A program made the position numbers and the translations under genes. This document shows, one piece after another, positions 18,001 through 19,920 of a DNA stretch of 36,566 nucleotides. The notes below the pieces were generated by a model. That model was not told the DNA's origin. It was given only the letters and a program-made list of their open reading frames with translations, and did no database searches. Origin of the DNA: Elusimicrobiota bacterium (GTDB lineage Bacteria; Elusimicrobiota; Elusimicrobia; 2-02-FULL-39-32); assembly GCA_016180425.1 (NCBI GenBank), contig JACPBF010000017.1, forward strand, positions 1 to 36,566, written 5' to 3'. Within the stretch, counting starts at the first letter, position 1. Each line of letters begins with the position of its first letter.

Positions 18001-18850
18001 TTTTAGAGATTGGGGAGTACTGATTAATGAATTTGGATTGCTCATGATTGAGTCGCATGTTTTGCCTGCTAGTTATGTGGCGGAACATCCAGGTGAAACG
18101 CTTAGCATCCCATTTTATGCAACTCATGCGTATTCTGGTCAATTCACCCCTGAGTTAAAAATTAGCAACGAGGCTTTATTAGAAAACGGTTTAATCTTGA
18201 AAAAACAGAGCCTCTTCCCAAGTGAAGGAACTCCAACTATTTCAGTCAGCCGTATTGTTTCTCTAAAATCTAGTCCGTTAGGAACAGATGAATCTCACAG
18301 TTCTCTAATAGAGAATAGCGATCATGTTCTTACCTTAGATTTTAGTAAGGATGAGAACATTAAAGCTCAGGCAGAATCTTATCTTATGCAAATTCGCTCA
18401 ACTAGAGTTCCAGAACTGCTAAAGACTGTTTTAATCTTTAATGTTTCTTTTGAAAAATTAGACCCAGAGTTATTCAAGTTTGAGCAGGAACTGCTTTCTT
18501 TGGTTCTGGAGAACAAAATTACCATGGAAGAATTTTATGCGGTCAGGCCAAATTGGATTGTGACTTCGCGGGAGGAGATGAATGGTTCTGGCATTATTTT
18601 GGCTGAATCTGGAAAAGTTGCAACTGAACTTTTCCATACTTGGGTTTGGGCTCAAGCTCAAAACATGGGCTGGCAGCTAAGCCATAACTTTGCTCTTTCT
18701 ATTGTGACGCAAGATGCCAATCTATGGCAGTCCACAGAGAACAGGTTTATTCAAATTTTCCAGATATTAACCAACGGAACCATTCTGCCAATGAGCCCAG
18801 AATTAGAACAGGAAGAAAGAGAAAAAAGCGTATCCTCCATTAGTTCCTAA
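2..18850 (+). CDS. Giant multidomain membrane protein, 5'-partial (at least 6,277 aa)
   Basis: A single open frame runs from the left edge to TAA at 18848-18850. The first ATG (17) has no Shine-Dalgarno (SD) sequence and the codons before it (from 2) are also open, so the real start is upstream of the window. Residue numbers below count from that ATG. Domain order: unknown helical region with a membrane pair (about 180-230); degenerate 2-hydroxyacid dehydrogenase (277-815); Pro/Ala/Gln-rich linker (825-888); AceK-like (890-1415); Mpv17-like membrane module (1488-1695); TPR-like (1750-2050); second Mpv17-like module (2165-2358); helical and membrane regions of unknown family (2400-3710); second TPR-like region (3750-3920); Rossmann-like remnant (3930-4100); permuted phosphoglycerate mutase (4144-4712); glucoamylase-like (4830-5245); signal-like segment plus anchor (5280-5365); methyltransferase (5515-6085); C-terminal domain (6102-6277). 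The many membrane segments place it in an envelope membrane. Function of the whole is unknown; no frameshift was seen. Confidence 0.9.
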   Translation, partial: QATGGMDPNEITPEEAGVDGTLSVLTEAIVRIQAKLRSQNIHQDSNKQGIKEREEAFQKIGNPQIFKPKSPIYREEVSYKEREYQVFSADNEDEKLSKRLLNDPQGELEAEEILDGAKNVWSGQMKDPFTGEVGQTFAVGEKPENVLAQVAKRIRVTLNNSTKDKSSKIIKFIKRVLERNEIKAAAWIFGVPLSLIAYHGIHGNTWLATSWAIGAVLFLVSSAFISLLILVIFGRRSEFIHLIIISRLPQALQRIWYRITIPVYPIEISGLRFVRLKVNQPKAKVLVIEPLSLEIISELNRRFGDMDIDLLDIRSELVKEGESWKPGIHGKLLELVKSQHYDYVVGYINENYDEDFFREAKLKGLILFSTAIHHIDLDAATKYGTVVTNAPGPTTIPVAEGLIAFFLDVIFSNKVQTKKSKGYTRLSELKSDPENSLVIAQALWYSLMRNVLKLEEMFKFGASDKYVRVGVGEEATVYHGKIGQSVYDESSPTIGIIGLDEVGLKLAEIAMAHEPAIIYVLQDELNGAKLLRLNSYKEILEQTSTTERLAIRIQPVSLSELLKHSSYVLRTPAGVQRMKGSRMKIASDANQIFIKDLDELIHLTSPITVGVLGLGRIGEASAQRFISLGANLLIQQRDPGRQEYIEKRERLAQLAEVVGGRLNRSIDVQYVDKEIFLRASNVISLSPPKKTNETVGWVNREGLEIFGELAQGSLRAIISITKDVVDETAMITYLNLHPEVEYRTDVASDEEKGGFFKRFIDPKGNRLKNAKVSGHTSAAHGGSKKAKQRIAFNNNLRQLMINKRPANQLNDMRLDSSGVTFLDQTSEAIAHAQGPASIAAAPPASQIQNSHAQAPLAQTQIPAPATQSPSPQITAPPIPAGTPTVVTSHGPMGQLAKTAAEMIEAAFITYYEKFFTITARAKRRFDQMDWENLLQDVEERLGLYNNTLNDLENSLRALLKNKLRDIPMWIEIQGLYSGNLIDNRILGANPYVIGMVFCNSIAKRIFGPEADVFEYTFEEDFENRTLETNESFLYSMYRNRLPMEYILTDILVKLEFSKPLRDIRKDIRRAVSNIDSELAKLGLTQDHINEIEVVKAPFFRNRDCYVIGRITTDTGFLPFALFLKNTKQGIVLSKVLLNADDIYRLFSSTRANFHVLFYYPLELVTFLITMIPRDPVSIYASLGFYEFAEQLLYKKTMNELAEGNKVFQIAEGLPGRAMVVITLPGFPYVLKIMKDVFEGGAALTRNEVVEKYREVSVDPMGRMLNTFTFDTRLPKRYFHPDLLALLKESAKESVRTEGDYLHIQHSFVQRKITPLNLFLDREGRSSLAQRVALDFGKTLEDILAEQGKFPKASLGDFGVTDDHRVLFYGFDKIVPLTSVTFDDLQNLLSLIPQQFHDPLRSRHPKLYDPDYFRELLEKASRPKKKRSGSGKIVTGIAVGLVSFGLLFSKDSVALTPGFIASLSLDTVIGLALLAALFLISTRPIRSYLEGKRIHIWLKFILSYSLLGFLAYLLYGSNLNFIQIPFFSLLANILLFGFFTTLSDLLGQWMSGRKINIKQTLHAFPAGLFMGAVTAVGFALLNNYFPKDSSLPYLLLAMIRVVGAMVVVRARTFIYARLVEKMSASQQSEKKWDLKEIIKAWFKSPSQDKQFESFWMTRIPSFIKNFIIQMFVPEGMSVAAEGVATQFFALFYSWSVNKDWYLDKSLRWQKWREEKPFIKNPALNVVFVRAYLIFYPVLYLIFMISSFAFKGFIQQRKRFNEGILAIEDLINRGEYNRATLIAQRLLIYPYSPKQSYLLSKIFAEIGLNESRKRVNSSFTFMQSLVLARQYLDKKYPKQHVSIFGQEEFEFLLRGMIQAGHNDVLFKILAEEEDRQKESDDPTRYEIYAQMAAEYYRMGGQQDKLDLSFSKAVRLANKTDLENSHQYIIEKLEEAGITADVFIYLFGFVPKEDGSRALTSVRFGEAYYKLASDQNSEEYFAKAEKMFELAEETADQIRDDDLRSKLYDLISAALLSIHSLEEAKETLFKARKQIAPSQSSTHSGRQKQETEFIANTREIMDETGFINKVRENVDETESFSLRMLNEARRVSLKRSKKYLDGFIKPAQPHYKQMLDSHERKLNSVQRMFANYRKAFLRGLTHSLKIPMFLSLGMAGGISGGGAGRDSELKNIKLPLWKKFVISYLILGFSIGLLYGSGLEKIKDPILSPILNIVLFALFTVLNDILAQWITGRKFQLKQTLSMIPIGILFGIYMFIGFWMINFFMSANAPYPYIVVAIVRILAHWGLGYGQVTIYAFFVGKSKSVSEGPLSRQKSDEAFLMARIPGFINIYIIQMLLPTNVSIAAEGITSQLFRLFYAWAANKDGFIIQSERWGKYRKNPLFLIFFPVIIFIFFPFDFIRSRIAYNHNRKGEKNKESSTKEVLEKILAVEKPKRHLTLEFYRYVMTLIRGSIAEDLREHIGKQAGERDQLHRFIREKNILKAFDDVVKEIKSEHREMRKRGFALIDSSDVPREDPRFVESVAQNIYNLDLAERIVCAFLLFRIMRFYFQIAYEDNDKDSPTFYSWLKQLRDEIEQKGMDSLIEYAQSQYSMSPEELSRLESAMKYRLDFYFQKIDGIYESYWRKSKSPAALTWDVADLIFNIQIKNILYLKQSKFFEPYYKSFGLVYADRTIAQFDQEKWKPTAARRKPTRSFLTVLLTAPLGILGGLGMAGGATVVPVIREEPHDLLMGSGGGVLKARRSLLSQWLKEKMRFTDEQIDWYETRIAHFEAWPQGILVSAIHGILILLIYSAFGVSIDHPSIVDLLSASAIHLILQSIFGGLLAEFLIKMHEKVGKNVGRGPPESHFMASSYSFVVYAIVLCFYFLTPYFPDSISIVILINFLSYTIADEIHHIFWNLYHPSGQRRSLIPLNPIESQRAILSLSRSFVTDVKAKLIAKGLDDLANEFQSLILELHPFIKVSAKHGRYRLVNEEKVERFLYITKQAGFNLDINGFIWAELLYHYFESYNLLSLGGGYTNIVFTTQYQVRDFFEKMSKEFGLELPTDYEDKRLVPLTMQLYVKFWLQRIVPGLDPKVFGFHIFEGFGEKIVRALDGTLLWQIEYFLSLLTPGERYATGYAHNLKEGKEKSVEEVRKMILNRLKIKDESPETEFERMKEAYAKYKKSSYGFPILVTLPKAGEEKVGIEPISHKKLNKMSQINGAVNIHDDFEISKDAIGPVEKFDEIREQIISKILSADRLGFKGIVFDKTWIQEMEIKVYQDIANIIIDVLREMASQKSLQSLEKVAIVLPEKVEDVVAHQNARDMPSTVSLFPEDLKNGDIVHIQSPFNYLERAVLFEEPALENGFTASLLPIHHWSDDLFGFLASKRYLDKRQVSSLVAYPVSSLVRYGLRIERETVQEDDYLIKVGQKFLVTHDDIPYSATVIGIMHRHFIFILNAPLNEKVENLGGYAMYMYIENAEELVKKGEWELIEEWSKEDVRGVGGIIPFVKDPIVGMLEKLFPKIAKERLEKIYNVGIAFIADNLFAFRVGGLIPLALALLMSGNLDFAFRVAYIFTWPALTLLHSSVLNLRLGSRAPPPENIWLAALISMINLSLLFFPLSTSDLIAFSFLSHFLVNLTASLLGEMKQMRGIVSAARQIFYGVLPILSKLKLLMQTLKLTIRLSYYFSPPDDGDIAIENTLNDSPKITTRNLVKTLLAVQNIFSSIILTITQHPNRVKVTLKRRNFLTILLTAPLGLMGGMGMAGGLGGLGGRNKKQKVVDQVKREIQKKDFEKAVRSAEKFDPQFILDPDFLFLVKAVIEAGMVETLYKVAGQDHSENQFKNYVAIGKELFERQKESNATLAFILAGKTAKKAEDFLFIVENLLEVERIQFAYSFAQKINFLSPLRNQAFVKIALAFRKKGEREKAKETVFKARAPKEIVAEDAKPILAASPKQESLTFQDYLNAILSITKDLRRKVIQISGLDIEKRKLALALLEEGAIVIVSDPDGKNIQLLYDGLDAEKRKEVDQRLFTFRGRGVYSFKDFPDTQGSLKRLMRPGLRTKLGIPGIDIFVTDKIDNNLILKLQKAKVEQLIVPLVLEDGSIKELKSYSVADLPVVANSQSASQTQAKAKATLSFITEISKQLAQIVKMTGVEVEKALWDLAHQIRTEDNTIALENHDLSPVLNAIYKGGIEDQLIPPIVVVNQQGEPIGTIKDGDRAIFINFRTDRAKPITYALTPAAGYEGLEGGLVSNFPKPKVHFVTMTNYDDAFVEHVQVAFEPAPFGKTYSEIIAAHGYKEVRFMESEKWRAGTWFLDGRRNIVDQLGIDVRVVPSPKKASYVEVPEMSAVALTDEVISVIENDPSVTDIFVNYANPDMVSHAFAQVNPKGDFDAVVKAIQVVDEQLGRLVEAALQKGWVIAITADHGNAEELYDKEGNPMPGHSTNKVPFILLSHNDWELRNIDFIEDGSLSNIAPTLLELRGIAAPKEMTSDSLIFSHVDSDPSRKIMRIVLDGWGLSKQKKGNAIARAGELTKLNMDHWLTSQTSGPGRWLDRYPHTALNASSVEAGYPMGVAGTTEFGHVNLDGGRHLQSDLTLINQALEDGSFAKNMALLNSMFEALQNETSLHLMGLVSHGSKGDIHASMEHLFMLLRMAKAVGLKKDQVKIHVFTDGRDSGPQSAVQFIKLLQIVLDDLDLGMIVDVMGRGWAMDRDNRWLRISSAYDAMVGGIGAIYVQESFTDPSITAPKKEKSANWIEKLGQFSKVILLAMVVQAASACFDSSVSKSQANPISRPGAIAAPQLTPKPQTPIATPSLPIGIDVLVSEAARAEARANIENGLKGTVTAEKRKVLEDLMQKIEARIAEFTNTKTGLPLDTTKKLDKTTTSNIGKFIELVSVAEKLERKIPFKDGLTHQDVVLLGLKSLESATDNCQCDGFTPTHLYHDNPSKLDPNSDISYLDQGNLIPGMESARMVFNGNAETARIASKILNGMNYKLLLRDDTTRWALKDYLLGGGAKFLGPGKVSYIRDWGLRGHTDNFWLFIGAVGTENEAHRILPQYLFAKDREGDETFELVPGFPVVAIPADVDDKRRKQNGFYHRNYDDGALFSRAMPTLDTVGSSYDALALSEFIAQIAFAYTRGYRWVGISAAADSSGVEYNGYGNTDLRESAPHSSAMLLGRNLKLDNLIIENLMRYPTFEGVPTDAVNNGTGEYARQQTLWDMMLLYLAVANYLYEDTPRNLIMQSPTIKNVQARAPEYFSASNPERLKELADKKVKDLLDFIERQKFSSLKSSAAPSFGVSTLLTRRSNSAKMRWGLTASLKTFLIFGFTGVLAFVSIVDKAMAETGKALDPQVVNNTAGYLSLNSILLPLAIIVLAGALVGFLIYLARRQKRSRSTSLLGFQGIKTFVRTSRYGLEGQTELSMEDQQLLKQGADQPDFDKNSPLDAFEKPADVTREDFSAAGSFLRVVQLFGRGHLKDRDPPAIWPTRPKDNFDSRAPPSDPTIVSDANALPESQQFVAQEAPASNSDFNLLSKGQEFSQTFSPNPVSPPKLNKDETRAIFRKIYIHLDGIGLASTIAEFHKNNIFKILSEKDGISMQEITDYLLKQGKVEKVNKGHMHAAMVLLEMQGWLKRKGKSASDSMQFYLTPQGKIALDRVEPYKEVTDFVPVLARMKEFLFDSKTPLIINQFSFQELVKKSQRQWDILQGKPDPQDKTDEVNLRIADHLRGFLIGPVMVALKDAKVFEKFHPLTHSLDLTKIGGNLFNLRSAFDLLEQEGWAVRNGNVVTLTRKGMFAAEKAWTYGVTVSYLPMFSRQGELFFGEHPEKVFERDANNIETHLNRPMNLSACTAIHDRYFKELTNNLKEIYDNSDFELQPSYIQDTGGGDGSLLLHMHEYILNNTERGRLMKQELAETGKIEKYKISLIDVDINPESLEIAHQVLNREGIPNLVFEGTVNDPRAIAQELVMRGIPLNKILHVHSFVDHNRDYQTPKEDWSLRITFADAAFVDKVTGRTISNEELQQNLVEHFRDWGVLINEFGLLMIESHVLPASYVAEHPGETLSIPFYATHAYSGQFTPELKISNEALLENGLILKKQSLFPSEGTPTISVSRIVSLKSSPLGTDESHSSLIENSDHVLTLDFSKDENIKAQAESYLMQIRSTRVPELLKTVLIFNVSFEKLDPELFKFEQELLSLVLENKITMEEFYAVRPNWIVTSREEMNGSGIILAESGKVATELFHTWVWAQAQNMGWQLSHNFALSIVTQDANLWQSTENRFIQIFQILTNGTILPMSPELEQEEREKSVSSISS
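846..2460 (+). other. Domain: degenerate D-2-hydroxyacid dehydrogenase (SerA-like) with doubled Rossmann motif
   Basis: Residues about 277-815 of the giant protein follow the SerA/2-hacid_dh pattern: a NAPGPTTIPVAEG segment matching the family's NAPG.NT..VAE, a canonical nucleotide-binding GLGRIG (608-613), and a C-terminal SGHTSAAHGGS (His770) matching the catalytic-His TPH..AST segment. A second, weaker Rossmann motif, GLDEVG (493-498), precedes the canonical one, giving two tandem nucleotide-fold starts with an insertion between them. The Arg usually found at the N-terminal substrate site is Leu/Phe in 'GLILFSTAIHHIDL', and the Arg of the usual 'ARG..VDE' is missing in 'SITKDVVDETA'. Known family chemistry (NAD-dependent oxidation of 3-phosphoglycerate) is therefore doubtful here; it may only bind nucleotide. 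Confidence in fold is good, in activity low. Confidence 0.7.
2480..2684 (+). other. Low-complexity Pro/Ala/Gln/Ser linker
   Basis: Residues about 822-889 are almost only A, P, Q, S, T, H and I (for example APPASQIQNSHAQAPLAQTQ). It separates the dehydrogenase-like region from the AceK-like domain and looks like a flexible interdomain linker, possibly protease-accessible. Confidence 0.75.
2685..4260 (+). other. Domain: AceK-like (isocitrate dehydrogenase kinase/phosphatase), probably catalytically altered
   Basis: Residues about 890-1415 align over nearly the whole of E. coli AceK as I remember it. Landmarks: RRFDQMDWENL near the start (AceK QRFEQADW), GRAMVVITLPGFPYVLKIMK (AceK GMVMLVFTLPGF.RVFKVIK, containing the ATP-binding Lys; here Lys1226/1229), DPMGRM (AceK DRVGRM), QRKITPLNLFLD (AceK ERRMVPLNIWLE) and FGVTDDHRVLFYGFDKI (AceK FGVTRHGRVVFYDYDEI). 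About 525 aa against about 578 in AceK; the missing part is mostly near the C-terminus. The AceK segment 'PGDMLFKNFGV' is 'PKASLGDFGV' here, so the catalytic Asp (D457, remembered numbering) is lost, Asn462 is Asp1351, and Asp475 is Gly1364; Asp477 is kept (Asp1366). The AceK identity is strong; the normal glyoxylate-bypass role is unlikely. No isocitrate dehydrogenase or glyoxylate genes lie nearby. Confidence 0.88.
4280..5110 (+). other. Domain: polytopic membrane module copy 1 (Mpv17/PMP22-like)
   Basis: A TM pair (about 1425-1475) is followed by residues about 1488-1695 with several hydrophobic helices. The segment LSDLLGQWMSGRKINIKQTL resembles the Mpv17 'GD.I.Q......D..RT' signature, and the tail with IKNFIIQMFVPE... 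FYSWSVNKD resembles the Mpv17 end (NFYLVP... WNSYLSWK). Mpv17-family proteins are small four-helix channels, best known in eukaryotes. The family assignment is tentative, but the membrane topology and the duplication (see copy 2) are plainly visible. Confidence 0.6.
5260..6120 (+). other. Domain: TPR-like helical repeat region 1
   Basis: Residues about 1748-2050 are a run of amphipathic helix pairs with TPR-like spacing: 'EDLINRGEYNRATLIAQRLL', 'YAQMAAEYYRMGGQQDKLDL', 'AKAEKMFELAEETADQ', ending in LEEAKETLFKARKQIAPS. That ending recurs as REKAKETVFKARAPKE in the second TPR-like region (11270-11760), so the two are probably duplicates. Likely a protein-interaction scaffold. Confidence 0.6.
6510..7100 (+). 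other. Domain: polytopic membrane module copy 2 (Mpv17/PMP22-like)
   Basis: Residues about 2165-2358 repeat module 1 in order: ISYLILGF...LLYGSGL, LNDILAQWITGRKFQLKQTL, YIVVAIVRILAHW, and MARIPGFINIYIIQMLLPTN... LFYAWAANKD. By eye the copies share roughly 40% of residues in the core. A glycine-rich GMAGGISGGGAG stretch lies just before it. The duplication unit appears to be TPR plus glycine motif plus membrane module. Confidence 0.6.
7200..12440 (+). other. Unassigned helical, membrane and Rossmann-like central region of the giant protein
   Basis: I recognise no family from 7200 to 11260. Visible parts: soluble helical region (7200-8040); Tat-like/Gly-rich segment (8050-8135); three or four TM helices (about 8300-8670); a soluble region (8700-10500) with mixed alpha/beta character; another TM cluster (10530-10900); a second Tat-like/Gly-rich segment (11145-11245). 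TPR-like region 2 (11270-11760) follows, then a Rossmann-like stretch (11800-12300) with 'EEGAIVIVSDPDG' and 'GIDIFVTDKID' strands and no complete glycine motif. Confidence 0.5.
12440..14155 (+). other. Domain: circularly permuted cofactor-independent phosphoglycerate mutase (GpmI-like)
   Basis: Both halves of iPGM are present in swapped order. First (12440-13430) comes the normally C-terminal half: INFRTDRAK (Arg4196, Arg4199), SEKW with Lys, PEMSA, NYANPDMVSH (Asp4346, His4350), TADHGNAE (Asp4394, His4395) and PGHSTN (His4412). Then (13448-14150) comes the normally N-terminal half: MRIVLDGWG, GNAI, GHVNLDGGR, HLMGLVSHG...DIHAS, FTDGRD and AMDRDNRW. The halves join directly through 'SRKI', so old C- and N-termini are fused and new termini lie in the transferase domain. 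Known iPGM metal and phosphate ligands are nearly all kept, but the nucleophilic Ser of GNSEVGH is Thr4547 (GTTEFGH). Thr acts as nucleophile in other alkaline-phosphatase-superfamily enzymes, so activity (perhaps altered) is possible. Family identity is strong. Confidence 0.92.
14205..14262 (+). other. Internal lipoprotein-signal-like segment (lipobox at Cys4747)
   Basis: After the mutase, Lys is followed by a hydrophobic core and a lipobox-like end: VILLAMVVQAASAC, then FDSSVSKSQ and a Pro-rich linker. This is the form of a Sec/lipoprotein (SPase II) signal, but it sits about 4,730 residues into the chain. It could simply be a transmembrane helix. Confidence 0.5.
14490..15750 (+). other. 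Domain: glucoamylase/DUF3131-like (alpha/alpha)6 carbohydrate-active domain
   Basis: Residues about 4825-5245 begin TKTGLPLDT...TTTSNIGKFIEL, like the 'TGLP.D......TSPTNIG' start of DUF3131 and related glucoamylase-like families, followed by YLDQGNLIPGMESAR (family: TVDSGNL). Later come 'FSRAMPTLDTVGSSYDALAL', 'RWVGISAAADS' (family WG.S.S), an 'APHSSAMLL' segment and 'GEYARQQTLWDMMLLYLAVA'. Related enzymes act on beta-1,2-glucans or other polysaccharides. It follows a lipobox-like segment, so an extracytoplasmic carbohydrate role is plausible. Substrate and catalytic acids are not assigned. Confidence 0.6.
15854..16110 (+). other. Internal Sec-signal-like segment followed by a TM anchor
   Basis: MRWGLTASLKTFLIFGF...VDKAMAETGK has a basic n-region, hydrophobic core and an A-M-A|E SPase I-type motif (Ala5311). 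About 20 residues later a second helix, LLPLAIIVLAGALVGFLIYL, is followed by a basic stop-transfer stretch (ARRQKRSRS). Without cleavage this is a simple helical hairpin. Confidence 0.55.
16560..18270 (+). other. Domain: SAM-dependent methyltransferase with winged-helix-like N-terminal part
   Basis: Residues about 5515-6085. The N-terminal part has winged-helix-like helices (FKILSEKDGISMQEITDYLL, VLLEMQGWLKRKG ... YLTPQGKIALD) repeated in weaker form around 17090-17310. The core has SAM motif I as DTGGGDGSLLLHM (from Asp5849), an acidic strand end LIDVDINPESLEIAHQVL, a 'GTVNDP' segment, and LHVHSFVDHNRDY (His5945). These resemble the class I C-methyltransferases associated with bacterial polyketide synthases (AprA-type) as I remember them. 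No PKS genes are nearby, so the substrate is unknown. Confidence 0.65.
18320..18850 (+). other. Shared C-terminal domain (copy in giant protein 1)
   Basis: Residues 6102-6277. It starts DHVLTLDFS, has WIVTSREEM in the middle and ends with an 'ALSIVTQDANLWQST' strand/helix and 'TNGTILPMSPELEQ'. The second giant protein ends with a matching series (DHILEFHLS, YLITRDEIE, LDIFTDQMIFKENW, PTRIVPISSQMGEL) of nearly the same length. The terminal position in both suggests a sorting, anchoring or assembly domain; no known family recognised. Confidence 0.65.
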
Positions 18851-18965
18851 ACCTTGTCCTAACTTTCCTGACCTTCATAAGCGCCAATCCTATTTTCATA
18901 AGTGCAATATTCGGGTTTAAGTTTTAGATAAATCATTTTTATTCGAGAGGGGAAATTTCTAAAAT
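18851..18965. other. Intergenic region between giant gene 1 and the toxin gene
   Basis: No gene. TTCATAAGYGC occurs twice (18874-18884 and 18895-18905), 21 bp apart. TCTAAAAT-TT-ATTTTAGA at 18958-18975 is a perfect AT-only-stem inverted repeat overlapping the toxin stop codon; it may be a weak bidirectional terminator between the convergent genes. Confidence 0.35.
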
Positions 18966-19451
18966 TTATTTTAGACTTTTGAGAAATTTACTATAGGTAG
19001 GAGCATCAATCCAGAGATTAAATTTTTCTACCAGAAGATCTGCTAGCTCAATTATTTTTTCCTTTGAGCGAATTTTTTTAGATGCTGCAAGGTTTAGCAA
19101 TCCTAAGGTTCCTAATGTTAACAAACCGCGTGTGGCAAGAATATTGCGAAGAAATTTGTCATCTGCTAACACCACTGTAGGATGGATTGAATGAGCCAGC
19201 TCAAATACAGACCAATCTGCAAGACTCCCTGCTCCTTTTAAGGGGGGCTGGATTTTGACTGGTTTAACCTTCCAGAGTTTTAATTCGTCTTTTAAGTAGA
19301 TTTTTTCTTCTTCGCTGAGAGTTGAATCCAAAACCTCATGATAAACAATTGAAGGAATATAATAAGGACCTTTAAAAAGATCTTTTATAAGACTCAATTC
19401 CTCAATCTTACTTAAGAAAATAAGAGGAGAAGCATCGGAAATAACGCTCAT
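18966..19451 (-). CDS. PIN-domain toxin, DUF3368 family
   Basis: A 161-aa protein starting MSVISDASPLIFLSK, the typical beginning of DUF3368 PIN nucleases. Conserved acidic residues sit at Asp6, Glu39 (IPSIVYHEV), Asp79 (SLADWS) and Asp97/98 (VVLADDKFLR), consistent with a metal-dependent RNase active site. The later GLLTLGTLGLLNLA helix is also typical of the family. It lies 7 nt downstream of a UPF0175-like antitoxin in the same direction, so the two form a toxin-antitoxin operon. No strong SD is seen, which fits translation coupled to the antitoxin. Length is normal for the family. Confidence 0.88.
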   Translation of the reverse strand: MSVISDASPLIFLSKIEELSLIKDLFKGPYYIPSIVYHEVLDSTLSEEEKIYLKDELKLWKVKPVKIQPPLKGAGSLADWSVFELAHSIHPTVVLADDKFLRNILATRGLLTLGTLGLLNLAASKKIRSKEKIIELADLLVEKFNLWIDAPTYSKFLKSLK

Positions 19452-19458
19452 CTATAAA

Positions 19459-19770
19459 TTAAAAAGATGTTCTTATTGTTTCCAAGTCTTTTTCGAATTC
19501 TTGAGAATCGTAATGGATCTTTCCACCTTGTCGCCCTAACTCTGACAAGAATTCCCAAACTGTTACGCCCATCAATTCTGCGGCTTTGGATAGGCTTGCC
19601 TTACCTTGGCTATAGGCTTTAATCGCGCTATTTTTTCTATAAGTTTCCATTCCCAGTCGCACAAGTTTGCGGATTATAGAAGATCTGTCTTCACCTTCCA
19701 ACTGAGCAAGAAGGCTCACCATTTTTGACTCCGCTGGATCTAGGCGCGCTGAGGCAACCTCGTTTTTCAT
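19459..19770 (-). CDS. UPF0175-family antitoxin
   Basis: A 103-aa protein from ATG at 19770, chosen because GGAGGT lies 5 nt upstream; an upstream ATG at 19827 would add 19 residues and start inside the -10 region of the promoter. The N-terminal part (ARLDPAESKMVSLLAQLEG.. SSIIRKLVRLGMETY) looks like a ribbon-helix-helix DNA-binding segment. The C-terminal part (YSQGKASLSKAAELMGVTVWEFLSEL) is the hallmark UPF0175 helix-turn-helix-like region. UPF0175 proteins typically pair with DUF3368 PIN toxins, exactly the next gene. It probably neutralises the toxin and represses its own promoter. Confidence 0.88.
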   Translation of the reverse strand: MKNEVASARLDPAESKMVSLLAQLEGEDRSSIIRKLVRLGMETYRKNSAIKAYSQGKASLSKAAELMGVTVWEFLSELGRQGGKIHYDSQEFEKDLETIRTSF

Positions 19771-19792
19771 TATTGACCTCCGTTTACAGAAT

Positions 19793-19841
19793 ACAGAATC
19801 TGTATACATAAGAGTATAGCAGGGCAACTTGATTCCGTCAA
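19793..19841 (-). promoter_or_regulatory. Promoter and operator of the toxin-antitoxin operon
   Basis: On the minus strand TTGACG (19836-19841) and TATACT (19813-19818) are separated by 17 nt, a near-consensus sigma-70-type promoter. Between the -10 box and the SD lies an 11-nt palindrome ACAGAATCTGT (19793-19803), overlapped by a second palindrome TGTATACA (19801-19808) and preceded by a direct repeat of TACAGAA. This is a good place for autorepression by the antitoxin. Confidence 0.75.
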
Positions 19842-19908
19842 GTGAAACTTTTCATTTTTGTCACAAAAAATTTACAAAAAGTTTAAGACAAAAATACCCT
19901 TCTTAAGA

Positions 19909-19920
19909 TATACTTTACCT
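19909..19920 (+). promoter_or_regulatory. -10 box of a likely leaderless promoter (response regulator)
   Basis: TATACT at 19909-19914 is followed by 6 nt and then ATG, so transcription should begin at or next to the start codon. A weak -35 (AGACAA, 19886-19891) is 17 nt upstream. Confidence 0.5.

Noticed and set aside
17-18850. That the giant ORF is an assembly artefact fusing several genes
   Set aside because: One uninterrupted frame through many recognisable domains with linkers and no stops or shifts; a second giant with the same C-terminal domain lies nearby. Read-level validation of the permuted junction at about 13440 would still be useful.
18958-18975. Inverted repeat at the toxin stop as a strong terminator
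   Set aside because: The 8-bp stem has only two G-C pairs at most and a 2-nt loop, too weak to call; noted only as a possibility.
19793-19808. LexA/SOS box in the toxin-antitoxin promoter
   Set aside because: The palindromes do not match the CTGT-N8-ACAG spacing, so autoregulation by the antitoxin is the simpler idea.
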